Shown piece after piece: positions 6,919 to 15,243 of a DNA stretch of 64,000 nt. Numbering within the stretch: the stretch's first letter is position 1; each line of letters starts with the position of its first letter. Position numbers and translations under genes: made by a program. The notes under the pieces are model-generated. The model saw only the letters and a list, made by a program, of their open reading frames with translations, did no database searches and was not told the origin of the DNA. The stretch is from Chloracidobacterium sp. (GTDB lineage: Bacteria; Acidobacteriota; Blastocatellia; Pyrinomonadales; Pyrinomonadaceae). Where the stretch lies: NCBI GenBank assembly GCA_016720705.1, contig JADKKB010000007.1, forward strand, positions 1,302,001-1,366,000, given 5' to 3'.

Positions 6919-8160
6919 TCACTTCTTGACGATCGAATATTCAATTCGTCGATTCCTGAATTTGCCGTCCACGGTGTCGTTGGTAGTGATCGGTTTGGTC
7001 GCTCCATAACCACGGGTTTGGAGCGTTGCGTCAGCCACGCCAAATTTCACAAGAGCCGTCTTGACCGCATTGGCACGAGCCTCAGATAGCGTCTGATTAG
7101 GCCCTTGCTGGCCGACGTTATCCGTATGGCCGCCGACCTCGAGTACGATGCCCGGCGGCAGTTTCTTGATAAAAGTGGCACCCTTTTGCAGTGCCGCCAG
7201 ACGGACCGGTGGGATATCGTACTTGCCGCTCTCAAAGTTAATGATGAGTATATTCAGTGCCTTTATCAGATCCTCAGCACTGAACGGATCGGACAAAGCG
7301 TCGAGAGCCGAGTTGTAGCATCGCTCGGCCTTATCATCCTCACCGAAGCGGATATTGCCGCAATCGTCGGTGGACTTTGCGGCGATCGCCGTGCATCCCG
7401 CATCGAGGGCGGGCTTTTTCTCGCCGTCGGTCCCGGTCACGCGGCGGACCGGACAGTCAAAGTTTGGATGAACGATCTTGATCTCGCGGTCACCGGCACG
7501 CAGGTTTTGTAGCCGCCGCGAACCCGTCTCGTCAGTAACACCGATCGGCACGCCGTCGACCTGAATGATACTTCCGATCGGAGCATTGTTGATCGTCACC
7601 TCAAAACTGGCATCGCGCGAGATCAGAAAAAAGACCACCCCGAGGACCACGATCATAAAGAAAAATATCGCGCCGAGGCCACCGGCGATCCAAGCCCAGA
7701 TCGGGACACCGCCCTTTGCGTTTTCCTCTTCCTGCTGTTTGGCTGCCTGCTCGGCGGGCGTCGGTGGCAAATTCTGATATTTTGCCCGCTCGGCATCCGG
7801 CAGTTGAAAGTACGGCGTCGTCTTGTCGTAACTCTGCCCGCCGCCAAAATCATCCGGACTTGTCCCAAGGTCGGCGGCGTTGATGTTGATATTGGCGTCC
7901 GTCATTCCCCATTCGGGCGTCGACGGTGCCTTGCTGCCGGGATAAAAGGTCTTATCAAACTCTGAGCCGCTCGTATCGATCGGCCTGATATTTGTAACGG
8001 TCTTGCCCCATTCGTCGGCGGCCGGTTGATTTGGAAAATTATTGTTAGGCTGATCCCACTCGGACTTGGGTCCCGGATCATCGGGCAGACGGATATTAGG
8101 CGTCGTCTTCGAAAAGTCGTCCGGCGGAGGTGGCGGCGGAAATTTGTTATCTTCGCTCAC
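6919..8160 (-). CDS. OmpA-family inner-membrane protein with repeated cytoplasmic KTxxNI motifs
   Basis: This 413-residue protein has four parts. Residues 1-150 are Pro/Asn/Asp-rich and disordered with repeated motifs (FSKTTPNIR, WGKTVTNIR, FDKTFYP, WGMTDANI, YDKTTPYF). One strong helix follows (about 152-183). A PEGA-like beta domain (about 188-250) carries IGSIIQVDGVPIGVT. The C-terminal OmpA domain (about 295-413) has GGHTDNVG and NRRIEY, including the Asp and Arg that bind diaminopimelate in peptidoglycan. The order places the tail in the cytoplasm and OmpA in the periplasm, linking a cytoplasmic partner to the wall. The start is GTG at 8160, since no ATG is available. Threonine repeats resemble FHA/kinase target motifs (inference). 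Confidence 0.82.
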   Translation of the reverse strand: MSEDNKFPPPPPPDDFSKTTPNIRLPDDPGPKSEWDQPNNNFPNQPAADEWGKTVTNIRPIDTSGSEFDKTFYPGSKAPSTPEWGMTDANININAADLGTSPDDFGGGQSYDKTTPYFQLPDAERAKYQNLPPTPAEQAAKQQEEENAKGGVPIWAWIAGGLGAIFFFMIVVLGVVFFLISRDASFEVTINNAPIGSIIQVDGVPIGVTDETGSRRLQNLRAGDREIKIVHPNFDCPVRRVTGTDGEKKPALDAGCTAIAAKSTDDCGNIRFGEDDKAERCYNSALDALSDPFSAEDLIKALNILIINFESGKYDIPPVRLAALQKGATFIKKLPPGIVLEVGGHTDNVGQQGPNQTLSEARANAVKTALVKFGVADATLQTRGYGATKPITTNDTVDGKFRNRRIEYSIVKK

Positions 8161-8238
8161 AGAATGATAATTACCGGCCTATGGCCAAGTTTGTCTAAAC
8201 AATGTGAGTTTAGCACAACCTAAATTTTAGTTGCGAAT

Positions 8239-9144
8239 TTACTTTATGTTGGGCGGTTGGGCTTTTTTGGTACGGATCGTGACGCCCTCGTCGCCAATGA
8301 GCAATAGTGTCCGGGCATCATAGGTCGACGTATTGGCCGGAACGTATGAGAGCAGGTATCTATTGCGGCGAAGTTCGTCGCATATCGTCTTTGCCGCCGT
8401 TTGCGCATCTTCGAATGGAAACGCGCGGCCGCCGGTCGCCTCGGTCAGTTGTTGGATGATCGCGGTCGGCTTAGGTTGGTCCCGGCGATACGCTCCGCCG
8501 GTCCGATCCGGTATCTGGAGTGAATAGACGGTGATATTTTGGTTCTGAAGCTCGCCGAGTATCTTATCAAAGTCAATCTTGCTGCCGCGGTCGACGCCAT
8601 CGCCGATAACCACGATGGCAGTCTTTCGCGTGCCGGGCATCAGCGGCAGCAATACCTCGTTGACCGATGCGCTCAATGCGTCAAATAGATACGGATTGCC
8701 CTTTTTGCGAAAGGTCGCAAATGACGCCTCCATCTTTTTCGAGTCGTCGGTCCACTCCTGGATGATCTCTGCCTTTTCGTCAAAGGCGATCGTAAATAGC
8801 TGGTCGCCCTCAAATATTTCGTATGCAAACTCCATTGCCGCCTTTTTGAGCGACTCGATCGATGTCGGCAGTGTTTGCGAATTATCGACAAGCAGAACGA
8901 TCTTGGCAGGTGACGGGTCGTAACTAAAATTTTTGATCTTTTGTTCGATCCCGTTCTCGTATAGATAGAGATCCTCGACCTTGATCGGGTCGGATTTGCC
9001 GTCGGCTCTGACAGCGGTCACGGATAGTATCGAACCTTCGAGATCCGCTCCCTTCACATTTCGGCGTGACTGCGCCCCGGCAAACGCTATGGATAGCAGC
9101 ATCAAACAAGCCATTGCGGCCAGATGTCGGAGCGGTCTTGTCAT
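8239..9144 (-). CDS. Secreted VWA-domain protein (VWFA-related, Acidobacteria type)
   Basis: This 301-residue protein has a signal peptide (MACLMLLSIAFAGAQ) and a von Willebrand A domain from about residue 80. The metal-ion adhesion site is LLVDNSQT, with a threonine in place of the last serine of DxSxS, and GDGVDRG supplies the Asp loop. A short beta region with DLYLYENGIEQKIKNFS precedes it, which is the pattern of VWFA-related proteins abundant in Acidobacteria. The likely role is protein binding in the periplasm or at the surface; partner unknown. It overlaps the FmdB gene by four bases, so the two are co-translated. Start ATG at 9144. Confidence 0.85.
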   Translation of the reverse strand: MTRPLRHLAAMACLMLLSIAFAGAQSRRNVKGADLEGSILSVTAVRADGKSDPIKVEDLYLYENGIEQKIKNFSYDPSPAKIVLLVDNSQTLPTSIESLKKAAMEFAYEIFEGDQLFTIAFDEKAEIIQEWTDDSKKMEASFATFRKKGNPYLFDALSASVNEVLLPLMPGTRKTAIVVIGDGVDRGSKIDFDKILGELQNQNITVYSLQIPDRTGGAYRRDQPKPTAIIQQLTEATGGRAFPFEDAQTAAKTICDELRRNRYLLSYVPANTSTYDARTLLLIGDEGVTIRTKKAQPPNIK

Positions 9145-9455
9145 TCAGTGCCGGACTTGGCCGGCGTTTCCTTTGCGGTCGTAGTGCTTTCGGTCGTAGA
9201 CTTGGATGCCGAATCTCCGGCTGAGGTTGATTCGCCCGCCGAACTTTTTGAGGACGTGTCGTTACCGATCACTTTTTTGCCGGCGTAATCAGTTACGTAC
9301 CATCCCGCACCCTTAAATTGAAAACCCGAGAGCGACCATTGTTTTTCGAGCCGGCCGTGACATTTCTCACAGGTAGTTAGCGGTTCGTCCGATACATTCT
9401 GGCGCGTTTCGAAGTGTACACCGCACTGCTGGCATTTATATTCGTAAATAGGCAT
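9141..9455 (-). CDS. FmdB-family zinc ribbon protein
   Basis: This 104-residue protein opens MPIYEYKCQQCG, then CEKCHG, giving the two CxxC pairs of the FmdB/CxxC_CxxC_SSSS zinc ribbon. The C-terminal third is a low-complexity Ser/Thr/Ala/Lys tail. The family was named for a formamidase regulator but has no settled function. A TTG codon at 9464 is in frame, but the ATG at 9455 starts exactly at the conserved MPIYEY. Its stop overlaps the VWA gene start by four bases, so the two form an operon. Confidence 0.85.
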   Translation of the reverse strand: MPIYEYKCQQCGVHFETRQNVSDEPLTTCEKCHGRLEKQWSLSGFQFKGAGWYVTDYAGKKVIGNDTSSKSSAGESTSAGDSASKSTTESTTTAKETPAKSGTE

Positions 9456-9561
9456 AGTAACCAACGATCCGTATATTATTTTCGAATCGAAATATTATTA
9501 TAACCAAAATCTAAAAGCTTTCGAGCATCGAATAGTACTTGGAGGCTGAGATAACTCATTT

Positions 9562-10158
9562 ATGAAGCACTTTTTAATAAACATTTTCGTACTCTTTGCT
9601 GTCGTATCGTTTCTGACAGTGGCGACATTTGCCCAAATGGACAAAAAGCCGGCCTTGCAGACGGTCTCGAGCGTCGATCTTAATCGATACCTAGGTAAAT
9701 GGTACGAGATCGGCAAATATCCGAACCGTTTTCAAAAACAATGCGTTGCCAATACAACGGCAACTTACGCGATGAAGCCTACCGGCAAGATCGAGGTGAT
9801 AAACGAGTGTCTCAAAAAAGACGTTACCGAAGACCGCGCAGTCGGTGAAGCCAAGATCGCCGATAAAAAGACCAACGCAAAGCTCAAGGTCAGATTTGCC
9901 CCGGGGGCTTTGTCATTCCTGCCCTTCGTGTGGGGAAATTATTGGATCATTGACCTCGACAAAGATTACGGTTACGTCGCGATCGGCGAGCCTAAACGCG
10001 AATACTTCTGGATCCTTGCGCGCAAGCCGATTCTAGAGGATGCCGTTTATCAAGATATTGTCCGCCGGGCGGAGTCGATGGGCTTTAACCCTGCCAAGAT
10101 CGAAAAAACCCCTCAGAACGCAGAGGTCCTGAAGGGTTCGGTATTGATCAAGCAATAG
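9562..10158 (+). CDS. Lipocalin family protein (Blc-like), secreted
   Basis: This 198-residue protein has a signal peptide of about 24 residues ending FAQ. The lipocalin fold opens with LNRYLGKWYEIGKYPNRFQ, where GKWYEI is the hallmark GxW motif, then TTATYAMKPTGKIEVINEC, GNYWIIDLDKDYGYVAIGEP and EYFWILARKP, all typical of bacterial Blc. No lipobox cysteine is seen at the cleavage site, so it is likely periplasmic rather than anchored. Members bind lipids such as lysophospholipids. Start ATG at 9562; the GGAGG at 9541 is rather far upstream. It converges on trxB with an 11-base gap. Confidence 0.88.
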   Translation: MKHFLINIFVLFAVVSFLTVATFAQMDKKPALQTVSSVDLNRYLGKWYEIGKYPNRFQKQCVANTTATYAMKPTGKIEVINECLKKDVTEDRAVGEAKIADKKTNAKLKVRFAPGALSFLPFVWGNYWIIDLDKDYGYVAIGEPKREYFWILARKPILEDAVYQDIVRRAESMGFNPAKIEKTPQNAEVLKGSVLIKQ

Positions 10159-10169
10159 GTCGGACTCGG

Positions 10170-11150
10170 CTACTCACTGTGTTCGGCGAGAAAACGCTCG
10201 GCGTCGATCGCGGCCATACAACCTGTTCCGGCGGCGGTTATCGCCTGTCGGTAATACGCGTCCTGGGCATCGCCGCAAGCGAATACGCCCGGGACGTTCG
10301 TTTTCATCGTCTTGCCCTCGGTGATCAGATATCCAACGTCATCCATATCGAGGACCCCAGTAAACAATTCGGTATTCGGTTTGTGGCCGATCGCTATAAA
10401 AACGCCCTCGGTCGGCAGCACGCTCTCTTCGTCCGTTTGTGAGTTATAAATCCGGACGCTCTGGACACCGGCCTCCTTTGTGCCGTTGATCTCGCGCATC
10501 TCGGTATTCCATAAGATCTCGATCTTTTCGTGGTTGAGGACGCGGTTCTGCATTATCTGCGAAGCGCGAAATTCGTGGCGGCGATGGATCAGCGTGACGC
10601 TCGACGCAAATTTTGTCAGGAAAAGAGCCTCTTCCATTGCGGTATCGCCGCCGCCGACAACGACGATCGGCTTATCTCTAAAAAAGAAACCGTCGCACGT
10701 CGCACACGCCGAAACGCCATTTCCGCCAAGGCCCTCGGGCACCGGTGCTTCGCCGGGAATGCCGAGCCATTTGGCGGATGCTCCCGTTGACACGATCAGC
10801 GTTTCGGCCTCGATGACCGAAAGGATCTCCTCACTGTCGCTGCTTTCTTTGGCGTAAAGCTTAAAAGGACGCTGGGACAGATCGACGCGATCGATCCATA
10901 CGTTCTCGATCTTGGTGCCGAATCTCAGGGCCTGTTCGCGAAATTCATCCATCAGGATCGGGCCCATTATGCCTGTCGAAAAACCCGGATAATTTTCAAC
11001 TTCGGTCGTTATCGTCAATTGACCGCCCGGCTGCGGGCCATCGATCACGATCGGTTCAAGCTGAGCCCTGGATGCATATATCGCCGCGGTCAGTCCGGCC
11101 GGGCCGGATCCTAGAATGACTACCTTGTGTTTTTGATGCGTTGCCGCCAT
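10170..11150 (-). CDS. trxB: Thioredoxin-disulfide reductase
   Basis: This flavoenzyme uses NADPH to reduce thioredoxin in the cytoplasm. The 326-residue protein has ILGSGPAGLTAAIYASRA (FAD-binding), the redox pair in SACATCDGFFF, the NADPH-binding VVGGGDTAMEEALFLTKFA with HRRHEFRA, and the C-terminal ACGDAQDAYYRQAITAAGTG. Length is normal. Start ATG at 11150 and a 217-base divergent gap to the PilZ gene leave room for both promoters. No thioredoxin gene is adjacent. Confidence 0.96.
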   Translation of the reverse strand: MAATHQKHKVVILGSGPAGLTAAIYASRAQLEPIVIDGPQPGGQLTITTEVENYPGFSTGIMGPILMDEFREQALRFGTKIENVWIDRVDLSQRPFKLYAKESSDSEEILSVIEAETLIVSTGASAKWLGIPGEAPVPEGLGGNGVSACATCDGFFFRDKPIVVVGGGDTAMEEALFLTKFASSVTLIHRRHEFRASQIMQNRVLNHEKIEILWNTEMREINGTKEAGVQSVRIYNSQTDEESVLPTEGVFIAIGHKPNTELFTGVLDMDDVGYLITEGKTMKTNVPGVFACGDAQDAYYRQAITAAGTGCMAAIDAERFLAEHSE

Positions 11151-11367
11151 ATGTTTGTTCGGTTATTCGTAGTTTGTTTTTATCAGGAATTAAAACGTAG
11201 TTTGATTATACCGACCGAAGTATAACTTAGTCCAAAATCCACGCGTATACTACATAGTCTGCCGCTGTCGCGGTATTAAGATTTTGGCTAGGGGATTTTG
11301 GTTTTCGTGTTAAACTATCCACACTTTGGGTTTTGACCACAATAGAATAAGGTAATTTTCTGTCGCT

Positions 11368-11733
11368 ATGCCGTCCCAGTATGCGGAAAAACGATTTGCA
11401 CTAAGGTTGGCTCTGCGTCTGCCGATCGTCGTGTCGGGTCGCGCCGAAGATGGTGCAACGTGGAGCGAACCGACCGAAACCGACGACATTTCGACGCTCG
11501 GGGCTTTGTTTCAGCTCAATCAAACGATCCGCCAGGGCGACAGCCTCTACATCCGTTCACATCGACCCGACGGCGTTCCGGTTGAGGTCAAGGCAACTGC
11601 GGCACGCGTGCTGCCGGCTAATTATGGCACGTTGCGCATCGGCGTCGCGATCGACGAGCCCAAGGATAGTTGGCTTCGGCTCTTTGTAGCCTGGATCGCG
11701 GATGATAACGTGGTCGAGGGCATTGACGAATAA
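11368..11733 (+). CDS. PilZ-domain protein
   Basis: This 121-residue single-domain protein has the two c-di-GMP-binding parts of PilZ: an N-terminal arginine box (EKRFALRLALR) and DDISTLGA, a match to (D/N)xSxxG. These surround a six-strand barrel ending GVAIDEP. The arginine box is slightly non-canonical, so ligand binding is not certain. It would be a cytoplasmic effector of c-di-GMP signalling; the target cannot be read. The next gene (crotonase) starts 40 bases downstream on the same strand. Confidence 0.8.
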   Translation: MPSQYAEKRFALRLALRLPIVVSGRAEDGATWSEPTETDDISTLGALFQLNQTIRQGDSLYIRSHRPDGVPVEVKATAARVLPANYGTLRIGVAIDEPKDSWLRLFVAWIADDNVVEGIDE

Positions 11734-11773
11734 TTGCCTGCTTTATAGCTCAGATCTACCATTTTTTTCAAAT

Positions 11774-12556
11774 ATGTCTAATTACGAGACCATCACCGTC
11801 GAAAAACGCGGCCCGATCGCCGTGCTTACAATTAACCGTCCGGACAAGCTCAATGCCCTTAACCGCAACGTACACAGTGAGGGCGTGGCCGCTCTCGACG
11901 ACCTGCGGGCGGATGCGAGCGTGCGCGTGCTGGTGATCACCGGTTCCGGGCCAAAATCATTTATCGCCGGGGCCGACATCTCCGAATTTGAGGGACAAAC
12001 GCCCGTTACTCAGCGAGACCTTTTTCACGAGCGCACGTTTTTTAACACCATCGACTCCTTTCCCAAACCGGTGATCGCGATGATCAATGGATTTTGTCTC
12101 GGCGGCGGAAACGAACTCGCACTTGCGTGTGATATCCGCATCTGTAGCGAGAATGCTCGCTTTTCGCAACCGGAGATCAATCTCGGCATTATGCCCGGCG
12201 GTGGCGGCACGCAACGCCTGACGCGACTCATCGGCGAAGGCCGGGCGATGGAACTGATCCTTTCAGGCGATATGATCGACGCCGCCACAGCCCATCGGTT
12301 CGGCCTGGTCAATCACGTATTTTCCTCCGAAGAGCTCGAGGCAAAAACAATGGAATTTGCCGGCAAGATCGCCGAAAAGGCGCCGATCGCACTGCAATTG
12401 TGCAAGGAAGCCGTAAAGTTCGCTTCGCATTCGAATCTGGACGAAGGCTTGCGACGTGAGGTCGACCTTTTTGCCATTGTATTCTCGACCGAGGATAAGC
12501 AGGAAGGCGTGTCGGCATTTCTCGAAAAGCGAAAGCCGGTTTTCAAGGGCAAGTAA
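11774..12556 (+). CDS. Enoyl-CoA hydratase/isomerase (crotonase family)
   Basis: This 260-residue protein carries the crotonase signatures: VLTINRPDKLNAL, FIAGADISEF (oxyanion hole strand), INGFCLGGGNELALACDIRI, and the catalytic glutamate region FSQPEINLGIMPGGGGTQRL, with both glutamates in place (EL in GGGNELAL and PEI), as for a hydratase. It would add water to enoyl-CoA in fatty-acid or butyryl-CoA oxidation. A longer frame opens at 11702, but the ATG at 11774 gives the normal family N-terminus. It follows the PilZ gene closely and precedes tRNA-Ala. No other beta-oxidation genes are nearby. Confidence 0.92.
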   Translation: MSNYETITVEKRGPIAVLTINRPDKLNALNRNVHSEGVAALDDLRADASVRVLVITGSGPKSFIAGADISEFEGQTPVTQRDLFHERTFFNTIDSFPKPVIAMINGFCLGGGNELALACDIRICSENARFSQPEINLGIMPGGGGTQRLTRLIGEGRAMELILSGDMIDAATAHRFGLVNHVFSSEELEAKTMEFAGKIAEKAPIALQLCKEAVKFASHSNLDEGLRREVDLFAIVFSTEDKQEGVSAFLEKRKPVFKGK

Positions 12557-12633
12557 CACCCGAAAACTTGACGCTGTTGGTGAATTTCGGTACATTCATA
12601 GTTCGCCGAAAATTAGCTCGGCATTGAAATATC

Positions 12634-12709
12634 GGGGACGTAGCTCAGCTGGGAGAGCGCTGCAATGGCATTGCAGAGGTCAGGGGTTCGATCCCCCTCG
12701 TCTCCACCA
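12634..12709 (+). tRNA. tRNA-Ala(GGC)
   Basis: A full cloverleaf is visible: the acceptor GGGGACG pairs with CGTCTCC, the D-arm holds GCTCAGCTGGGAGAGC, the anticodon stem-loop is CTGCA-ATGGCAT-TGCAG with anticodon GGC, and the T-arm is GGGGTTCGATCCCC. CCA is encoded. A hairpin terminator follows. Confidence 0.97.
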
Positions 12710-12723
12710 TCACATTTTAACGC

Positions 12724-12767
12724 AAAAAATACTGCCCGATTACTAACGTTTTCGGGCAGTATTTTTT
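12724..12767. terminator. Bidirectional intrinsic terminator
   Basis: The arms ACTGCCCGA (12731-12739) and TCGGGCAGT (12752-12760) pair perfectly around a 12-base loop. A-rich sequence precedes and a T-run follows, so it works on both strands. It separates tRNA-Ala from the convergent DUF3293 gene. Confidence 0.85.
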
Positions 12768-12816
12768 TATCTATTCGCAATGAATATTGGCCGTCCGAGA
12801 TGTCGAGGCAGGCAGT

Positions 12817-13227
12817 TCAGTCGCACCAAACTAGCTCGGCATCACCGCCGGATCGGCCGTAAAGGATCGCGGTTTGCCCGAAGTCGCGGGCTATTGCCAT
12901 TGCCTCGTTTCGCTCAATATCGGCCACAAACAGCGACGCCTCGGGCGGCCAATCGCCGGATTCACTCGTGCCGTAACCGTTAAGATAGCGGTACTTTGCG
13001 GCGTTGAGCCGATCGATCAATTGGGATTGCCGTTTGAGATTTTTGCTGTCAGGTATCGGCGTGGAGTTAGGATTGTACGCCGTTAGAAATGCCCAGTTGC
13101 CGATCTGTTGTACCGCAAGATAATGGTTCAACTCGTGATTTTTACGCCCCAGACGGATCCTAAAAGAAATATCGCCGTCTTCGACAACATACACGGCCTG
13201 ACGGTACAGTTCAGCGAGATCGGTCAT
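12817..13227 (-). CDS. DUF3293 domain-containing protein
   Basis: This 136-residue protein matches the DUF3293 pattern: an N-terminal LYRQAVYVV, the core WAFLTAYNPNSTPIPDSKN, GYGTSESGDWPPEASLFVADI and the C-terminal ARDFGQTAILYG. The family is small, cytoplasmic and of unknown function, often annotated next to housekeeping genes. Start ATG at 13227. It converges on tRNA-Ala with a shared terminator between them. Confidence 0.8.
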   Translation of the reverse strand: MTDLAELYRQAVYVVEDGDISFRIRLGRKNHELNHYLAVQQIGNWAFLTAYNPNSTPIPDSKNLKRQSQLIDRLNAAKYRYLNGYGTSESGDWPPEASLFVADIERNEAMAIARDFGQTAILYGRSGGDAELVWCD

Positions 13228-13330
13228 TGTTTCACCTCTAGATTATTTCCGACGCGACCTCACGGCACGTCGGGCGTCTGGTTGGCCAAAGAAGCTCATT
13301 TCACTTACGCCACTTCCCGCCCAAATCTAT

Positions 13331-13564
13331 TCACCGCCTCATAAACTTGCCGTTCTTCAACTCGAGATCATAGAGTTTTTTGCCGCGTTCGCTGATCTCG
13401 TATTCCCGCCCACGTTCAGTGACCTTCTGAGCATAGACCTTAACGGTTGTGCCGACTCGAGGCAGTTCGTACCAGTTATTTTTGCTAAAACCAGGGACGA
13501 TCGTTGTCGATACATTGGTCCATTTGCCGGCACTGTAATTTAGGAAATAGAAATCGTTGATCAT
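13331..13564 (-). CDS. Hypothetical protein, probably a fragment of a nonsense-interrupted gene
   Basis: The 77-residue frame from ATG 13564 has a beta-rich look (FYFLNYSAGKWTNVSTTIVPG). No family is recognised. The same frame is open upstream past an amber codon at 13604-13606, and the intervening residues (NGTYLFCLATSGK) look like genuine protein sequence. Upstream of the stop the frame runs into the 3' end of malQ, in a different register. It may be a degraded C-terminal fragment of a larger gene, or a short gene starting at 13564. No ribosome-binding site is convincing. Confidence 0.45.
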   Translation of the reverse strand: MINDFYFLNYSAGKWTNVSTTIVPGFSKNNWYELPRVGTTVKVYAQKVTERGREYEISERGKKLYDLELKNGKFMRR

Positions 13565-13686
13565 CTTGCCCGAGGTCGCAAGGCAGAAAAGATATGTGCC
13601 GTTCTAAAAAGTTATCAAACCGATCTCGAAAGGTCGTCGTTGCGGATCGGTCCGGGCCGCGGTCCCGAGCACCGCCTCCCTTTGTA

Positions 13687-15234
13687 TTAGGTTTCCGTTT
13701 TGATCCCGACGCTTCTGCCATATATCTCCGACAGTTCTTTCAGTCGTTCTATGATCTCGCCTGATGCATAACTCCGAGCGCACCGCCATTGCCAGTTGCC
13801 CGACTCAGAAGCCGGCAAATTCATACGTGCCTCGGTGCCGAGCCCCAGTAGATCTTGCATAGGAACAATAGCGGTATCGGCCACCGATGCCCAGACAGCA
13901 CGGATGAGATCCCAATGGATCTCAGTGCCGTCGCTATTGAGGTATTTGAGACAATGATCGTGCTCGTGGCTGATCTCACCCGCTTCGCGCGTCGAGCCGG
14001 AGCCAGCCTGCGAATTAAACCATCCGACCACCGTATCGTTGTCGTGTGTGCCGGTGTATGCGACGCAATTTTGGATATAGTTGTGCGGCAGATCGTGATT
14101 TTTGGCGTCGCCGCTAAATGCATACTGCAGTATCCGCATGCCGGGAAAGCCAAATCCGTCCCGCAGTTCGGTGACATCCGGCGTAATCACGCCGAGGTCT
14201 TCGGCGATCACCGGCAGATCGCCCAGTGCTTTCTGCAACGCTGCAAAAAATTCGCGGCCCGGCACATCGACCCATTGTCCATTTTCGGCCGTCTCGTCAT
14301 CGCCGGGAACTTCCCACGCGGCCGCAAATCCGCGAAAATGATCGATGCGAACGATATCTACCGATCGTAGCGTCGAATATACCCTAGCGATCCACCAGCT
14401 AAATCCGTCAGCCCGCATCGCATCCCAATCGTAGATCGGATTGCCCCACAACTGACCTGTTTTTGAAAAATAATCCGGCGGTACCCCGGCGACCACCTTA
14501 GCCGTACCATCGCTGTTTAATTTGAACTTACTCCGATTGCACCAAACATCTGCCGAATCGGCGGCGACAAAGATCGGTATGTCGCCGATGATTTTAATAC
14601 CGTTGTGGTTGGCGTAAGCCTTGAGGGCAAACCACTGGCGAAAGAATATAAATTGATAGAACTTTTCGGATTGGATGTGTTCAGAGAGCTTTGCAGCCGC
14701 TTCAGCCGTCGCCTGATGGTCGCGTAGCTTGAGGTCGGCCGGCCATTCGTACCAGGGTTTTTGATCCTGTGCCGCCTTGATCGAACGGTACAGTGTGTAG
14801 TCGTCGAGCCAGAATCCGGTTTCGCGGCAAAAAGTCTCAAATTCACCGAGCAACTCGGCACTCGCTACGCGACCGAATCCTTCAAACGCCTTTCGTAGCA
14901 GTAGCGTCTTCCATTCATAAACCGCACCAAAATCGACCTTGTCGACAGGGAACTCCGGCATTCCCTTAAGGTCTGCGGCCGAGATCAAGCCGTCGTCGAT
15001 CAGCATTTCGGGTGAGATGATCAGCGGATTGCCGGCAAACGCCGAAAAGCTCTGGTAAGGCGAATCTCCGAAACCCGTTGGCCCAAGCGGCAAAGTCTGC
15101 CAATATAGCTGGCCGGCAGTCGCTAAAAAATCGACGAATCTATACGCCTCGGGCCCGAGGTCGCCGATGCCGTAACCACCCGGCAGCGATGTCGGATGAA
15201 GTAGTACGCCTGACGCACGCGCGAATTTGGACAT
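13687..15234 (-). CDS. malQ: 4-alpha-glucanotransferase (amylomaltase, GH77)
   Basis: This cytoplasmic enzyme transfers alpha-1,4-glucan segments in maltodextrin and glycogen metabolism. The 515-residue protein starts at ARASGVLLHPTSLPGGYGIGDLG and carries the GH77 catalytic parts: the nucleophile Asp in IVRIDHFRGFAAAWE, the acid/base Glu in IAEDLG, and the third Asp in THDNDTVVGWF. The 515-residue length is normal for amylomaltase. Start ATG at 15234. It follows the PhyH gene by nine bases on the same strand. Its C-terminus overlaps nothing annotated. Confidence 0.95.
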   Translation of the reverse strand: MSKFARASGVLLHPTSLPGGYGIGDLGPEAYRFVDFLATAGQLYWQTLPLGPTGFGDSPYQSFSAFAGNPLIISPEMLIDDGLISAADLKGMPEFPVDKVDFGAVYEWKTLLLRKAFEGFGRVASAELLGEFETFCRETGFWLDDYTLYRSIKAAQDQKPWYEWPADLKLRDHQATAEAAAKLSEHIQSEKFYQFIFFRQWFALKAYANHNGIKIIGDIPIFVAADSADVWCNRSKFKLNSDGTAKVVAGVPPDYFSKTGQLWGNPIYDWDAMRADGFSWWIARVYSTLRSVDIVRIDHFRGFAAAWEVPGDDETAENGQWVDVPGREFFAALQKALGDLPVIAEDLGVITPDVTELRDGFGFPGMRILQYAFSGDAKNHDLPHNYIQNCVAYTGTHDNDTVVGWFNSQAGSGSTREAGEISHEHDHCLKYLNSDGTEIHWDLIRAVWASVADTAIVPMQDLLGLGTEARMNLPASESGNWQWRCARSYASGEIIERLKELSEIYGRSVGIKTET

Positions 15235-15243
15235 ATATATCTC

